From CAYWNK01 sp047639615 (GTDB taxonomy: Bacteria > Planctomycetota > UBA1135 > GCA-002686595), in the NCBI GenBank assembly GCA_047639615.1, contig JBLIOL010000270.1:1-7852 (forward strand): a DNA stretch of 7,852 bases. The letters run 5' to 3'. Every line of letters starts with the position of its first letter. Position 1 is the first letter of the stretch. Under the pieces are notes generated by a model. The model made no database searches and was not told the origin of the DNA. It saw nothing but the letters and a program-made list of their open reading frames with translations. Made by a program: the position numbers and the translations under genes. Positions 1-7,405 of this stretch are shown in pieces.

Positions 1-398
1 GCAGGCACGGCCACCAAGTAGTAGCCATCCGACATGGACGCCAGCTCGAAGGGTAGCGCAGGAAAACGCTCCGCCCCAAACTCCACGGTCGCCCGCGCAT
101 CCTTGAGCGAGGCCATGACCCGCGCCATACCCAGCACAAGCTCCTGGTCTGTGAGGCCCGGGGCCTTGCCTAACAGTGCTACCGTCGCCTGCTCGAACTC
201 CTGCTCGCTCGCGTGGTGGAAGGCATCCACATGCAGCCGCGCCACGTTGTCGAACACATAGCGCACATCCTGCTGCCAGCGGCCTGCCGGTGTAGCCGCC
301 GGTTCGGGAATTGCCGAGAGCTCATCGCTTGAGCAAGCGCTTAGCCATCCAAGCAACATGGCCATCAGGCCGGAACGGATTCGATTTCTGCAATTCAC
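1..398 (-). CDS. Probable S41-peptidase-like lipoprotein, 5' part only (runs off the left edge)
   Basis: The minus strand is open without a stop from 398 to the window edge, giving 132 visible codons. I chose GTG at 398 because it supplies a positively charged n-region (R4, R6, R8), a short hydrophobic stretch (LMAMLLGWL) and a lipobox L19-S-A-C22 followed by SSDE, as in an exported lipoprotein. ATG at 365 or 359 is possible but leaves no basic n-region. From W41 the pattern W-x-x-D, then H56..F60, an amphipathic helix (SEQEFEQATVALL), D100 and a DGYYLV segment near 124-129 resembles the N-terminal domain that precedes the PDZ and catalytic parts of S41 peptidases. The usual GDGHT-like stretch reads KDARAT here. 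The catalytic Ser/Lys lie outside the window, so activity cannot be judged. It is divergent from the sulfatase gene. Family assignment is by remembered pattern, moderately sure; that it is a real gene is more certain. Confidence 0.6.
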   Translation of the reverse strand, partial: MNCRNRIRSGLMAMLLGWLSACSSDELSAIPEPAATPAGRWQQDVRYVFDNVARLHVDAFHHASEQEFEQATVALLGKAPGLTDQELVLGMARVMASLKDARATVEFGAERFPALPFELASMSDGYYLVAVP

Positions 399-595
399 GA
401 GCAAGGCCTGTTGAGGTGACGGAGCATTGATGTGCTTCGACCAGCCTAGCGGATCCGCCCTTCCGAGGAGCAGAGCTAGTGTCACCCAAGGCCCAACCCA
501 GCCCTGAAATCACCCGCGCACGTGTAAGCTAACTACGGACAGTGAGAATCAAGCCAGGGGAGTCCCTAGCAGAACCAACCGAATTCGATTCCCTC

Positions 596-3247
596 ATGCT
601 GCAAGACCATCACCGTCTGAAGAACCTCTGCCTGGCGCTCCTAGGGTCATTATTCGCCGCACCCCAGGCCTACGGCCAGGACGCTAGCAAGCCCAACATC
701 GTCGTCATCCTGGTGGATGACATGGGCTTCGGCGATCCCGCCTGCTTCAATCCAGACTCGAAGATCCCCACGCCCAACATCGATGGGCTCGCGCGCGACG
801 GCATGCGCTTCACGGATGCGCACGCACCAGGTGCTCTATGCCACCCCTCGCGCTATGGATTGCTGACCGGCCGCCACCCCTTCCGCACGGACGTTTCGGT
901 TTGGCGCCGGAAACCGGTCATCGAAGCGGGCCAGGCCACAATCGCTAGCGTTGCAAAGTCCCAGGGCTATCGAACCGCCATGGTCGGCAAGTGGCACTTG
1001 GGCTTCGCCGAAGATGGCTACGACAAGCCGCTGCCCGGCGGCCCCGTAGATGTGGGCTTCGATAGCTTCTTCGGCATCCGCGCCTCGACCGACATACCGC
1101 CCTACTTCTACATTCGCGGCGATCGCGCCGTCGCGCCACCCAGCGATCGGATCGACGCCAACAGCAGCGCCGGTTGGTCCCCAATCCAAGGCGCCTTCTG
1201 GCGCGCTGGCGGCATCGCGCCGAACTTGGAGCTAGCCGACGTACTGCCGCGCTTCACCGACGAAGCGGTCGAGGTCATCAAAACCCACGCCGGATCGGAA
1301 GAGCCCCTGCTGCTCTATCTCGCCTATCCCGCGCCGCACACACCCTGGCTGCCCTCAGATGAGTTCACCGGAAAGAGCGGCGCCGGCAGCTACGGCGACT
1401 TCCTGGTTATGGTCGACGCCATGATCGGTCGTGTGCTCAAGGCTCTCGATGCTGCGGGCATGGCCGATGACACACTGCTAGTCTTCACCTCGGACAACGG
1501 TCCGGTCTGGTACGACACGGACGTCGAACGCTTCGGCCACGACTCCTCAGGCGGCCTGCGTGGTATGAAGGGCGACGCTTGGGAGGGTGGTCATCGCATG
1601 CCATTCATTGTGCGCTGGCCAGGCAAGGTCAAGCCGAGCAGCGTGAGCCAACAGACCATCTGCTTCACGGATCTGCTGGCAACCTTTGCGGCGGCCAGCG
1701 GAGCGCCGCTGCCTTCAGGCGAGCTCGATAGCTTCAACTTGCTGCCGGTGCTATTGGGCCAGCAGCCAGAGCAACAGCCCATCCGCGGCCCCTTGGTTAC
1801 TCCCTCAGCAGGCGGCGCCTTCAGCATTCGCTCCGGACCCTGGAAGCTGATCGACCGGCTCGGATCCGGGGGCTTCACGAAGCCGGGCCGTATCACGCCT
1901 GAACCCGAAGGCCCCACTGGCCAGCTCTACAATCTGACCCAGGATCCAAGCGAGACGCTCAACCTCTACCAGGCCCAGCCGCAGATCGTGAAGCGTCTGC
2001 AAGCTCGCTTGAACGGCATCGTCGGCGGCGAGCCAAGCCCCGCCCCCATCGCGGCCGTGGACCGAAGCACCCTGAAGGGCAAGCTGATGGTCGGCTACCA
2101 AGGCTGGTTCAACTGCGAGGGCGACGGCGCGGACCTGGGCTGGACCCACTGGGCAAGAAACCGCCGTAAGCCGTTCGCACCGGACAACATCACGGTCGAC
2201 CTGTGGCCCGACGTCTCCGAGCTCGATGCGGACGAGCGCTATGCAACCGGCTTCAAGCACGCAGACGGCAGCGTGGCCGAAGTCTTCAGCAGCGGCAATC
2301 GTGCAACCGTCCTGCGCCACTTCCGCTGGATGCGCGACTACGGAATCGACGGCGCGTTCATTCAGCGCTTTGCCAACGGTCTAGCACGGCCAGCCACCAA
2401 GCAGCACAAGGACCGCGTGCTCTCCCACGCCCGCGCCGGCGCCAACCAATTCGGCCGCAGCTTCGCCGTGATGTACGACCTCAGTGGCCTACCCGCAGGC
2501 GGGGTCAACCGCGTTCGCGATGACTGGTCTGCCCTGCAGACGGAATGGAAACTCGCCGAAGACAACGCCTACCAGCAACACGCGGGCGCCCCCCTCGTGG
2601 CCATCTGGGGCGTCGGCTTCACGGACGGCCGCAAGTATGCGCTAGCCGAATGCCTCCAGCTCGTGGAGTGGTTCAAGTCCGAAGGCTGCGCCGTCATGCT
2701 AGGCGTCCCATCCTATTGGCGTGAAGGCACACGCGACGCCACGTCGGATCCCTTACTCCACTCCATCCTAGAGCTCGCCGACATCGTCAGCCCCTGGTCT
2801 ATAGGACGCTACCGGACACCTGCGCAAGCCGAACGCCATGCCGCCGAGACTTGGCAAGCGGACCGTGTGTGGTGCCTCGAACAAGGGATCGACTTTCTAC
2901 CCGTAGCCTTCCCCGGCTTCAGCTGGAGCAACCTCAAGGGTGAAGCACTCGCTGCGATTCCCAGGCTCAAGGGCCAGTTCCTATGGTCCCAAGTGGTGGG
3001 CGCGCAACGAGCCGGGTGCGACATGCTCTATGTCGCCATGTTCGATGAGGTCGACGAGGGCACGGCCATTTTCAAATGCACGAACACGCCCCCAGAGGGT
3101 GCTGCATTGCTTACCTACGAAGGCCTACCAAGCGACTTCTACCTAAGACTAGTCGGGTACGCGGCAGGCATGCTGAAAGGACAGCTAGCCTTCCGAGATA
3201 CCCTGCCCGCAATCACCGCACCCGAACTTCAGCCACAACATAAGTAA
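596..3247 (+). CDS. Exported two-domain enzyme: formylglycine-dependent sulfatase fused to a GH71/GH99-like domain
   Basis: The ATG at 596 gives 883 residues starting with a normal signal peptide (basic n-region to K9, hydrophobic 10-22, likely cleavage after AYG at 27). The frame extends to a GTG at 542, but that adds an 18-residue acidic leader in front of the signal peptide. Residues about 33-470 are a type I sulfatase: NIVVILVDDMGFGD (metal-binding D41, D42), C82-H-P-S-R86 (C-x-P-S-R, the cysteine converted to formylglycine by a maturase encoded elsewhere), GKWHLG (K132, H134), H248 in PAPHTP, DNG (D300, N301) and K325 in GMKGDAWEGG. All expected active-site residues are present. Residues about 492-865 begin KLMVGYQGWFNCEGDG and end with FDEVDEGTAIFK, the style of proteins annotated as GH71/GH99-like; E818 and E821 match in spacing the two acids of GH99 endomannosidases. 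Likely action: desulfation and cleavage of a sulfated glycan outside the cytoplasm. Substrate unknown. The sulfatase call is very sure, the glycosidase activity less so. Confidence 0.9.
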   Translation: MLQDHHRLKNLCLALLGSLFAAPQAYGQDASKPNIVVILVDDMGFGDPACFNPDSKIPTPNIDGLARDGMRFTDAHAPGALCHPSRYGLLTGRHPFRTDVSVWRRKPVIEAGQATIASVAKSQGYRTAMVGKWHLGFAEDGYDKPLPGGPVDVGFDSFFGIRASTDIPPYFYIRGDRAVAPPSDRIDANSSAGWSPIQGAFWRAGGIAPNLELADVLPRFTDEAVEVIKTHAGSEEPLLLYLAYPAPHTPWLPSDEFTGKSGAGSYGDFLVMVDAMIGRVLKALDAAGMADDTLLVFTSDNGPVWYDTDVERFGHDSSGGLRGMKGDAWEGGHRMPFIVRWPGKVKPSSVSQQTICFTDLLATFAAASGAPLPSGELDSFNLLPVLLGQQPEQQPIRGPLVTPSAGGAFSIRSGPWKLIDRLGSGGFTKPGRITPEPEGPTGQLYNLTQDPSETLNLYQAQPQIVKRLQARLNGIVGGEPSPAPIAAVDRSTLKGKLMVGYQGWFNCEGDGADLGWTHWARNRRKPFAPDNITVDLWPDVSELDADERYATGFKHADGSVAEVFSSGNRATVLRHFRWMRDYGIDGAFIQRFANGLARPATKQHKDRVLSHARAGANQFGRSFAVMYDLSGLPAGGVNRVRDDWSALQTEWKLAEDNAYQQHAGAPLVAIWGVGFTDGRKYALAECLQLVEWFKSEGCAVMLGVPSYWREGTRDATSDPLLHSILELADIVSPWSIGRYRTPAQAERHAAETWQADRVWCLEQGIDFLPVAFPGFSWSNLKGEALAAIPRLKGQFLWSQVVGAQRAGCDMLYVAMFDEVDEGTAIFKCTNTPPEGAALLTYEGLPSDFYLRLVGYAAGMLKGQLAFRDTLPAITAPELQPQHK

Positions 3248-3381
3248 GAGACGTTCCGGAACCGGCTAGGGCCACCGCGCCGTCAGCCTCAAGCTATAGG
3301 ATTCCACCAAATGCCGACCCTATTTAGGCGCATGGGCACGGACCCAGATCCTCAGTCGTTCCAACTCCCCCCCCACGAAGC

Positions 3382-4539
3382 ATGTCCTTCCTCCCCAGTC
3401 CAGCCCGCTGCTGCGCCGCCCTCGCGCTCGGCCTGCTCCTAATCCCCGTCCACGCCGGAACGCCCAAGATTGAAGGCGAGGACGTCTCAGCTTCACTCGA
3501 GGGCTTGCGCGCCAAGGCCGGCCTGCCTGGCATCGTCTGCATGGCGTTCCAAGAAGGCGAGGTCGTCGCCTGGGGAGCCGCTGGGGTTCGAGCTCAGGGC
3601 TCAGAGGATCCCATGACGATCGACGATCCCGTGCACATGGGGTCCTGCGCCAAGGCCATGACCTCGACCATGATCGCGCACCTGATCGAACAGGAGGTAC
3701 TCACCTGGGAGACGACTCTGGCGCAGGCCATGCCGGAGTTCGCAGGGGGTGTGGACGAGGGCTACCACGACATCACCATCGAGACCTTCCTCAAGCACCA
3801 GGCAGGCATCGCGGAACGCCGACGTCCGGAAATTGCAGCCCATCATGGGCTCCTCCAGAGCCTGAAGGGTACACCCCAAGAGGTACGCCTCAAAGTCCTC
3901 GCCCAGGTGCTCTCCACCCCGCCCTCGCCCTCAGCGGAGGGGGCTTTCGATTACTCGAACTTCGGGTACATGGTCGCGGGCGCCATGGTCGAGACCCTGA
4001 CGAAAACCACTTGGGAGGAGCTGATGGCCAAAGAGCTCTTCGGCCCCTTGGAGATGACCTCAGCCGGAATCGGCTCACCCAGCGGTGAGCATGTCCCCGT
4101 AGGCCACACCTTCGAAGACGGCAGCTATCAGGCCCTCCCTCCCGGACCGGGCGGAGCCCTGCCGGAAGCTATGGGACCTGCCGGCCTGGCCCACTGCAAC
4201 CTCAAGGACTGGGGCATCTTCGTGGCCGAGCACCTCGCCGGAGAACGCGGCGACGACGGTCTACTCACGGCAGCAAACTACCAGCGGCTGCACACGGATC
4301 ACGGCGGCAGCAAGTACGCCGCGGGCTGGGGACTCGGGCATCATATTTGGAGCTGGGGCGAGGCCAAGACCATCACCCACAACGGCAGCGACAACACCTG
4401 GCTCTCCTTGGTCTTTGCCATTCCGGAGTGGGACCTGACGATCATGGTCGCTACCAATTGCGCCAGCCCGACGGCCAACACGACCATCGAGGCTGCCAAG
4501 AAGCTGCTGCTCAAGACCGTTGGCTTCTCCAAGGACTGA
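3382..4539 (+). CDS. Exported serine hydrolase, beta-lactamase / class C penicillin-binding protein family
   Basis: This 385-residue protein has a signal peptide (hydrophobic ALALGLLLIPV, likely cleavage after VHA at 25). The three family motifs are in order and well spaced: S88-C-A-K91 (S-x-x-K, nucleophile and general base) in HMGSCAKAMTS, Y191-S-N193 in DYSNFGYM, and H333-N-G335, the family variant of KTG. The length is normal for the family, which includes esterases, D-amino-acid peptidases, carboxypeptidases and class C beta-lactamases. These motifs cannot separate the activities, and nothing supports antibiotic resistance specifically. The start is the first ATG in frame, and upstream ATGs at 3311 and 3332 are out of frame. 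No Shine-Dalgarno is visible; a run of eight C (3367-3374) lies just before the start. It follows the sulfatase gene by 134 bp on the same strand, so co-transcription is possible. A role in deacylating the glycan or product handled by its neighbour is only inference. Confidence 0.85.
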   Translation: MSFLPSPARCCAALALGLLLIPVHAGTPKIEGEDVSASLEGLRAKAGLPGIVCMAFQEGEVVAWGAAGVRAQGSEDPMTIDDPVHMGSCAKAMTSTMIAHLIEQEVLTWETTLAQAMPEFAGGVDEGYHDITIETFLKHQAGIAERRRPEIAAHHGLLQSLKGTPQEVRLKVLAQVLSTPPSPSAEGAFDYSNFGYMVAGAMVETLTKTTWEELMAKELFGPLEMTSAGIGSPSGEHVPVGHTFEDGSYQALPPGPGGALPEAMGPAGLAHCNLKDWGIFVAEHLAGERGDDGLLTAANYQRLHTDHGGSKYAAGWGLGHHIWSWGEAKTITHNGSDNTWLSLVFAIPEWDLTIMVATNCASPTANTTIEAAKKLLLKTVGFSKD

Positions 4540-4554
4540 GGCCGTCAGCGAGTC

Positions 4555-4599
4555 GCTCCGCCCCAAGCGAAGGCCGCGCGCCATAGCTTGGGGCTGAGC
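4555..4599. terminator. Bidirectional terminator-like hairpin between convergent genes
   Basis: Positions 4555-4568 pair with 4586-4599 in one register: 13 of 14 positions are Watson-Crick, including the perfect core CCCCAAGC/GCTTGGGG, with one C/T mismatch (4559/4595). The 17-nt loop can add GGC/GCC (4572-4574 with 4580-4582). It lies 15 bp after the stop of the serine hydrolase gene and 10 bp beyond the stop of the kinase gene, so it would serve both. There is no T run on either side, so it is not a textbook intrinsic terminator; it may act as an RNA 3'-end stabiliser or a Rho-assisted stop. Confidence 0.6.
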
Positions 4600-4609
4600 C
4601 AACCGGTTC

Positions 4610-7360
4610 TCACCGGGCGTACTTCTCGATATCGGATCGAATCAGGTCTCGGATCAACTCGTCCGCACTCTCTGGAATGGCCGCCAGGGCGCGACGTGAC
4701 GTAGCTAGAGCGGCCACTGAATCACCTGCCAGGGACTGAGCCTTAGCTAGGGTCGAGAGGAACCACCAGAGCCTGGAGCGACCTACGGATTCCTCCTGAA
4801 CGCAGGCCTGCTCCAGTAGGGCTTGCGCACGCACGGGATCGTGTAGCTGCGGATCTTCGGGTGCCAACAAGCTACTCGCAGCACGGTGCCTCACAGCAGG
4901 CCCAGCACTGGGTATTGCGGCCGCGACAAGCTGAAGCGGCTGCAACCGTCGCCGGATGGTGCGCGATTGCTCGTCAAGCCCCAGCCCTTGGCAGGCGCCG
5001 ATCAGCCCGCTCATGCACTTGCGGAGGTCAGGCTCAAGCGCATCCTCCGATGCCGATAATTCTACGAGCAAGGGCTCGAACAGTTCGTGAGCTTGTTGAT
5101 ACTTGCGCTGCACCAGCAGGCAAACCCCGTAGCTAAGTTGCGGACCGGGTGGTGCCAGCCTCTCGGACCCGGCATAACCGCGGTAGTCGAGCAGGGCCTG
5201 GGCCGAAGCGATCTCGGCATCGGCGTAGCACCCTAAGAAGAACAACACCCCAGCAACGCCGCTCGCGATATTTAGGCGACGGCTATTGTGAATGCCAAAC
5301 ACATGGTCCGCGATGGCCAGCCCCTCATAGGCCAACTCCTTAGCCTCCTTGGCTTGACCCTCGCGGGCACGAATCCCGGCCAGCTGGACCAACGCAGTGG
5401 GCATGCGCGGTGAGGCCTGACCGGGAAGCGTCCTGTAGCCCTCACAAACTTCCTCGAGCAACTCCCCAGCCTCTGCCATCCTGCCGATGCTCATCTTGGC
5501 GGCGGCGAGTAGGAAGATCGCGTCAAGAGTTAGGACCGAGTCGTTTCCGAGTCCGGCCCTAGCGTCCCCTGCTACCTTCATAGCCTCACCTTCGAGTACA
5601 TCGATTCTTCCCTGCGTAAGGTGGCATCGAACGAGGGCTATGCGCGCTTCCAGCGTATCCTCTGCCAGCGAACCAAGGTCCTTAGTGCGCTCCTCAACGA
5701 TGCTCAGCAGGAGTTTCTCGGAATCAGCCATGCGCCCTGTGTTCCCGTACAAACGCGCCAGTTGAAAGGCGGTCCCCAGGAAGGCTGGATCATCGGGCTC
5801 AAGCTCTTCGCGGCAAATCCCTATGGCCTTCAGCAAGTGCATCTCTGAGTTCTTCTCGTCGCCGATTTCGAGGTAGATCCGGCCAACCACAGTCTGCAAT
5901 TCTGCGGCGACGATCCCGTCCTCGATCGCGCCGGACTTCAACCGCTCAGCCGCCGTCGCGAGGACCCCTTTGAGCAAGGCCAAGTCAGCTGTGCCACCCT
6001 GCTCGGGGCTGACACTCGAGAGCATGTCGATCATCAGTCCTTTGATCTCCGAAGCGCGTGCCAACTCGCGACGGGTTTCTTGTTCGGCCGCACTGACGGA
6101 CTTGGCCCACATCCCCAAGCCAAGAATGATCACCACGGCTCCGATGATGGAAGCGAAGAGACCCGTGCGCCATTGCCCGGCACGAATCTCAGCGCTGCGC
6201 GCCCGGCCGTCGGTCAAGGCAAGATAGGCGCTGATGCGCTTGGCGAGCTCCGTGCCCGACCTAAGGCGCTGATTGCGCTCCGGAGCTAGGCACTCGAGAC
6301 ATAGGTCCACAAGCGCCGCGTCTGCATCACAGGCCGCCAGGCGCGAGCGTGCAGGATCGAGCCGCGCGTACCTCGCTTGATCGATGAGGTCGCCCTCATC
6401 CTTGGTGTAGGGCGCAGACCCGGTCAGGATCTCGCACAGGATGGCGCCCAGGCCAAAGACATCGGCGCGCTCGTCTACTCTCTCGAGGTCTCCGAGGGCT
6501 TGCTCGGGCGACATGTAGGCCGGCGTACCGAGCAGCGATCCAGGGATGGAGGCCGAGCCCGAGCCGGAGTCCGCGCTGCTGCGCAGGGTCTCGATCACGC
6601 TCAGGCTGTGCCCATCATCCGCTTGTTGATGCGCGCGCTCCTCATCCTCGTTGGATCGCGTGAGCACCTTGGCAAAGCCCCAGTCAACGACCTGCACCTC
6701 GCCGAACGCACCGATCATCACATTGGCGGGCTTCAGGTCGCGGTGCACCACCCGGCGTGAGTGTGTGTACGCCAGTGTCTGACAGATCTGCTCAAACATG
6801 CCGATGAACCGGCTGCGCTCACTGGCCGGATCGCTGCGACGAGCGAGCTGCGCGGCTAGGGTCTCGCCCTTGACCAGCTTCATGGCGAAGTAGGGACGCT
6901 GGCCGTTCTGCAGCCCGACCTCATACACGGGCACCAGACCCGGGTGCTGAAGCTGCCCACCGATCTGCGCCTCCTCCACGAAGCGCGCCAGCACATCCGG
7001 ACGCTCGGCGTACTCATCCTTCAGAACCTTCATCGCCACATCACGGCCGAGGTCCTGATCACGGCCCTTGTAGACGACGCCCACCCCGCCGCGACCGATT
7101 TCACCAAGCACCTGATAACGTCCCGATGGATCGCGTAGTTGCTTGGCTTCCTCGGTCACCTTAATCGGAGGGTCGCTGGATTCGGGTGAATCGAGTTCCA
7201 GATCAAGCGCAGAGTGAGTGCGCTGCCGCAGCATCTGAATCACGCTATCGTTTGTAGATCCCGATCCAGCACCACCGAAAGCTGCGGCCAATCCGATGTC
7301 GATTAAGCCGGGCTCGCTACGATCCAAGTCCATCTTATCCTCTTCGCTTTTCTCGTTCAT
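4610..7360 (-). CDS. Membrane-anchored Ser/Thr protein kinase (PknB-type) with C-terminal TPR region
   Basis: ATG at 7360 gives 916 residues and has GAGGG seven bases upstream; an upstream TTG at 7393 is in frame but has no such support. The kinase domain, about residues 82-380, shows the glycine loop G89-R-G-G-V-G94, K111 in VAMK, E130 of the alpha-C helix, the catalytic loop H206-R-D-L-K-P-A-N213, D226-W-G228 in place of DFG, SPE (284-286) in GTPAYMSPE, and R365. All catalytic residues are intact. The stretch between DWG and GTP is long (about 49 residues), acidic then Ser/Gly-rich, and offers several phosphorylatable residues. One transmembrane helix (about 400-418, FASIIGAVVIILGLGMW) follows, then about 500 residues of helix pairs typical of TPRs, presumably extracytoplasmic and used to bind a partner. 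DWG and the kinase-TM-TPR order are common in Planctomycetota. Targets are unknown. It is convergent to the hydrolase genes, so shared function is not implied. Confidence 0.93.
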   Translation of the reverse strand: MNEKSEEDKMDLDRSEPGLIDIGLAAAFGGAGSGSTNDSVIQMLRQRTHSALDLELDSPESSDPPIKVTEEAKQLRDPSGRYQVLGEIGRGGVGVVYKGRDQDLGRDVAMKVLKDEYAERPDVLARFVEEAQIGGQLQHPGLVPVYEVGLQNGQRPYFAMKLVKGETLAAQLARRSDPASERSRFIGMFEQICQTLAYTHSRRVVHRDLKPANVMIGAFGEVQVVDWGFAKVLTRSNEDEERAHQQADDGHSLSVIETLRSSADSGSGSASIPGSLLGTPAYMSPEQALGDLERVDERADVFGLGAILCEILTGSAPYTKDEGDLIDQARYARLDPARSRLAACDADAALVDLCLECLAPERNQRLRSGTELAKRISAYLALTDGRARSAEIRAGQWRTGLFASIIGAVVIILGLGMWAKSVSAAEQETRRELARASEIKGLMIDMLSSVSPEQGGTADLALLKGVLATAAERLKSGAIEDGIVAAELQTVVGRIYLEIGDEKNSEMHLLKAIGICREELEPDDPAFLGTAFQLARLYGNTGRMADSEKLLLSIVEERTKDLGSLAEDTLEARIALVRCHLTQGRIDVLEGEAMKVAGDARAGLGNDSVLTLDAIFLLAAAKMSIGRMAEAGELLEEVCEGYRTLPGQASPRMPTALVQLAGIRAREGQAKEAKELAYEGLAIADHVFGIHNSRRLNIASGVAGVLFFLGCYADAEIASAQALLDYRGYAGSERLAPPGPQLSYGVCLLVQRKYQQAHELFEPLLVELSASEDALEPDLRKCMSGLIGACQGLGLDEQSRTIRRRLQPLQLVAAAIPSAGPAVRHRAASSLLAPEDPQLHDPVRAQALLEQACVQEESVGRSRLWWFLSTLAKAQSLAGDSVAALATSRRALAAIPESADELIRDLIRSDIEKYAR

Positions 7361-7367
7361 AGATGCG

Positions 7368-7372
7368 CCCTC
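7368..7372 (-). promoter_or_regulatory. Shine-Dalgarno site that fixes the kinase start
   Basis: Read on the minus strand this is GAGGG, seven bases before ATG at 7360. It is the only good ribosome binding site in the window and decides for ATG at 7360 over TTG at 7393. It lies 34 bp from the left end of the 7406-7572 hairpin, so the hairpin sits in, or just upstream of, the kinase 5' leader. Confidence 0.6.
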
Positions 7373-7405
7373 ATTAGCAAGTATCGGTCTCAAGCAAACC
7401 TGTGC

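Noticed and set aside
34..261. Plus-strand open frame of 75 codons
   Set aside because: It overlaps the S41-like gene on the other strand. Its product is a low-complexity Ser/Ala/Arg chain, as expected for the antisense of a GC-rich gene.
449..458. Perfect 10-bp palindrome GCGGATCCGC in the divergent intergenic region as an operator
   Set aside because: Several such palindromes are expected by chance in 7.8 kb (another, GTTCCGGAAC, is at 3253-3262), and no promoter is visible beside it.
322..513. Minus-strand open frame of 63 codons
   Set aside because: It overlaps the start of the S41-like gene in another frame and shows no domain or signal. The frame with the signal peptide and lipobox is the better reading.
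542..595. GTG start of the sulfatase gene, adding 18 residues
   Set aside because: The extension is acidic and puts the signal peptide internally. ATG at 596 gives a normal n-region, hydrophobic core and cleavage site.
1805..2320. Minus-strand open frame of 171 codons inside the sulfatase-GH gene
   Set aside because: It lies antisense to strongly conserved coding sequence and its product has no recognisable domain. Long antisense frames are common in GC-rich genes.
3248..3381. Promoter for the serine hydrolase gene (TATAGG at 3295-3300 as a -10 box)
   Set aside because: No -35-like hexamer lies at a suitable distance, so the match is not better than chance.
6377..6760. Plus-strand open frame of 127 codons inside the kinase gene
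   Set aside because: It is antisense to the catalytic loop, DWG and SPE motifs of the kinase, which fully explain this DNA.
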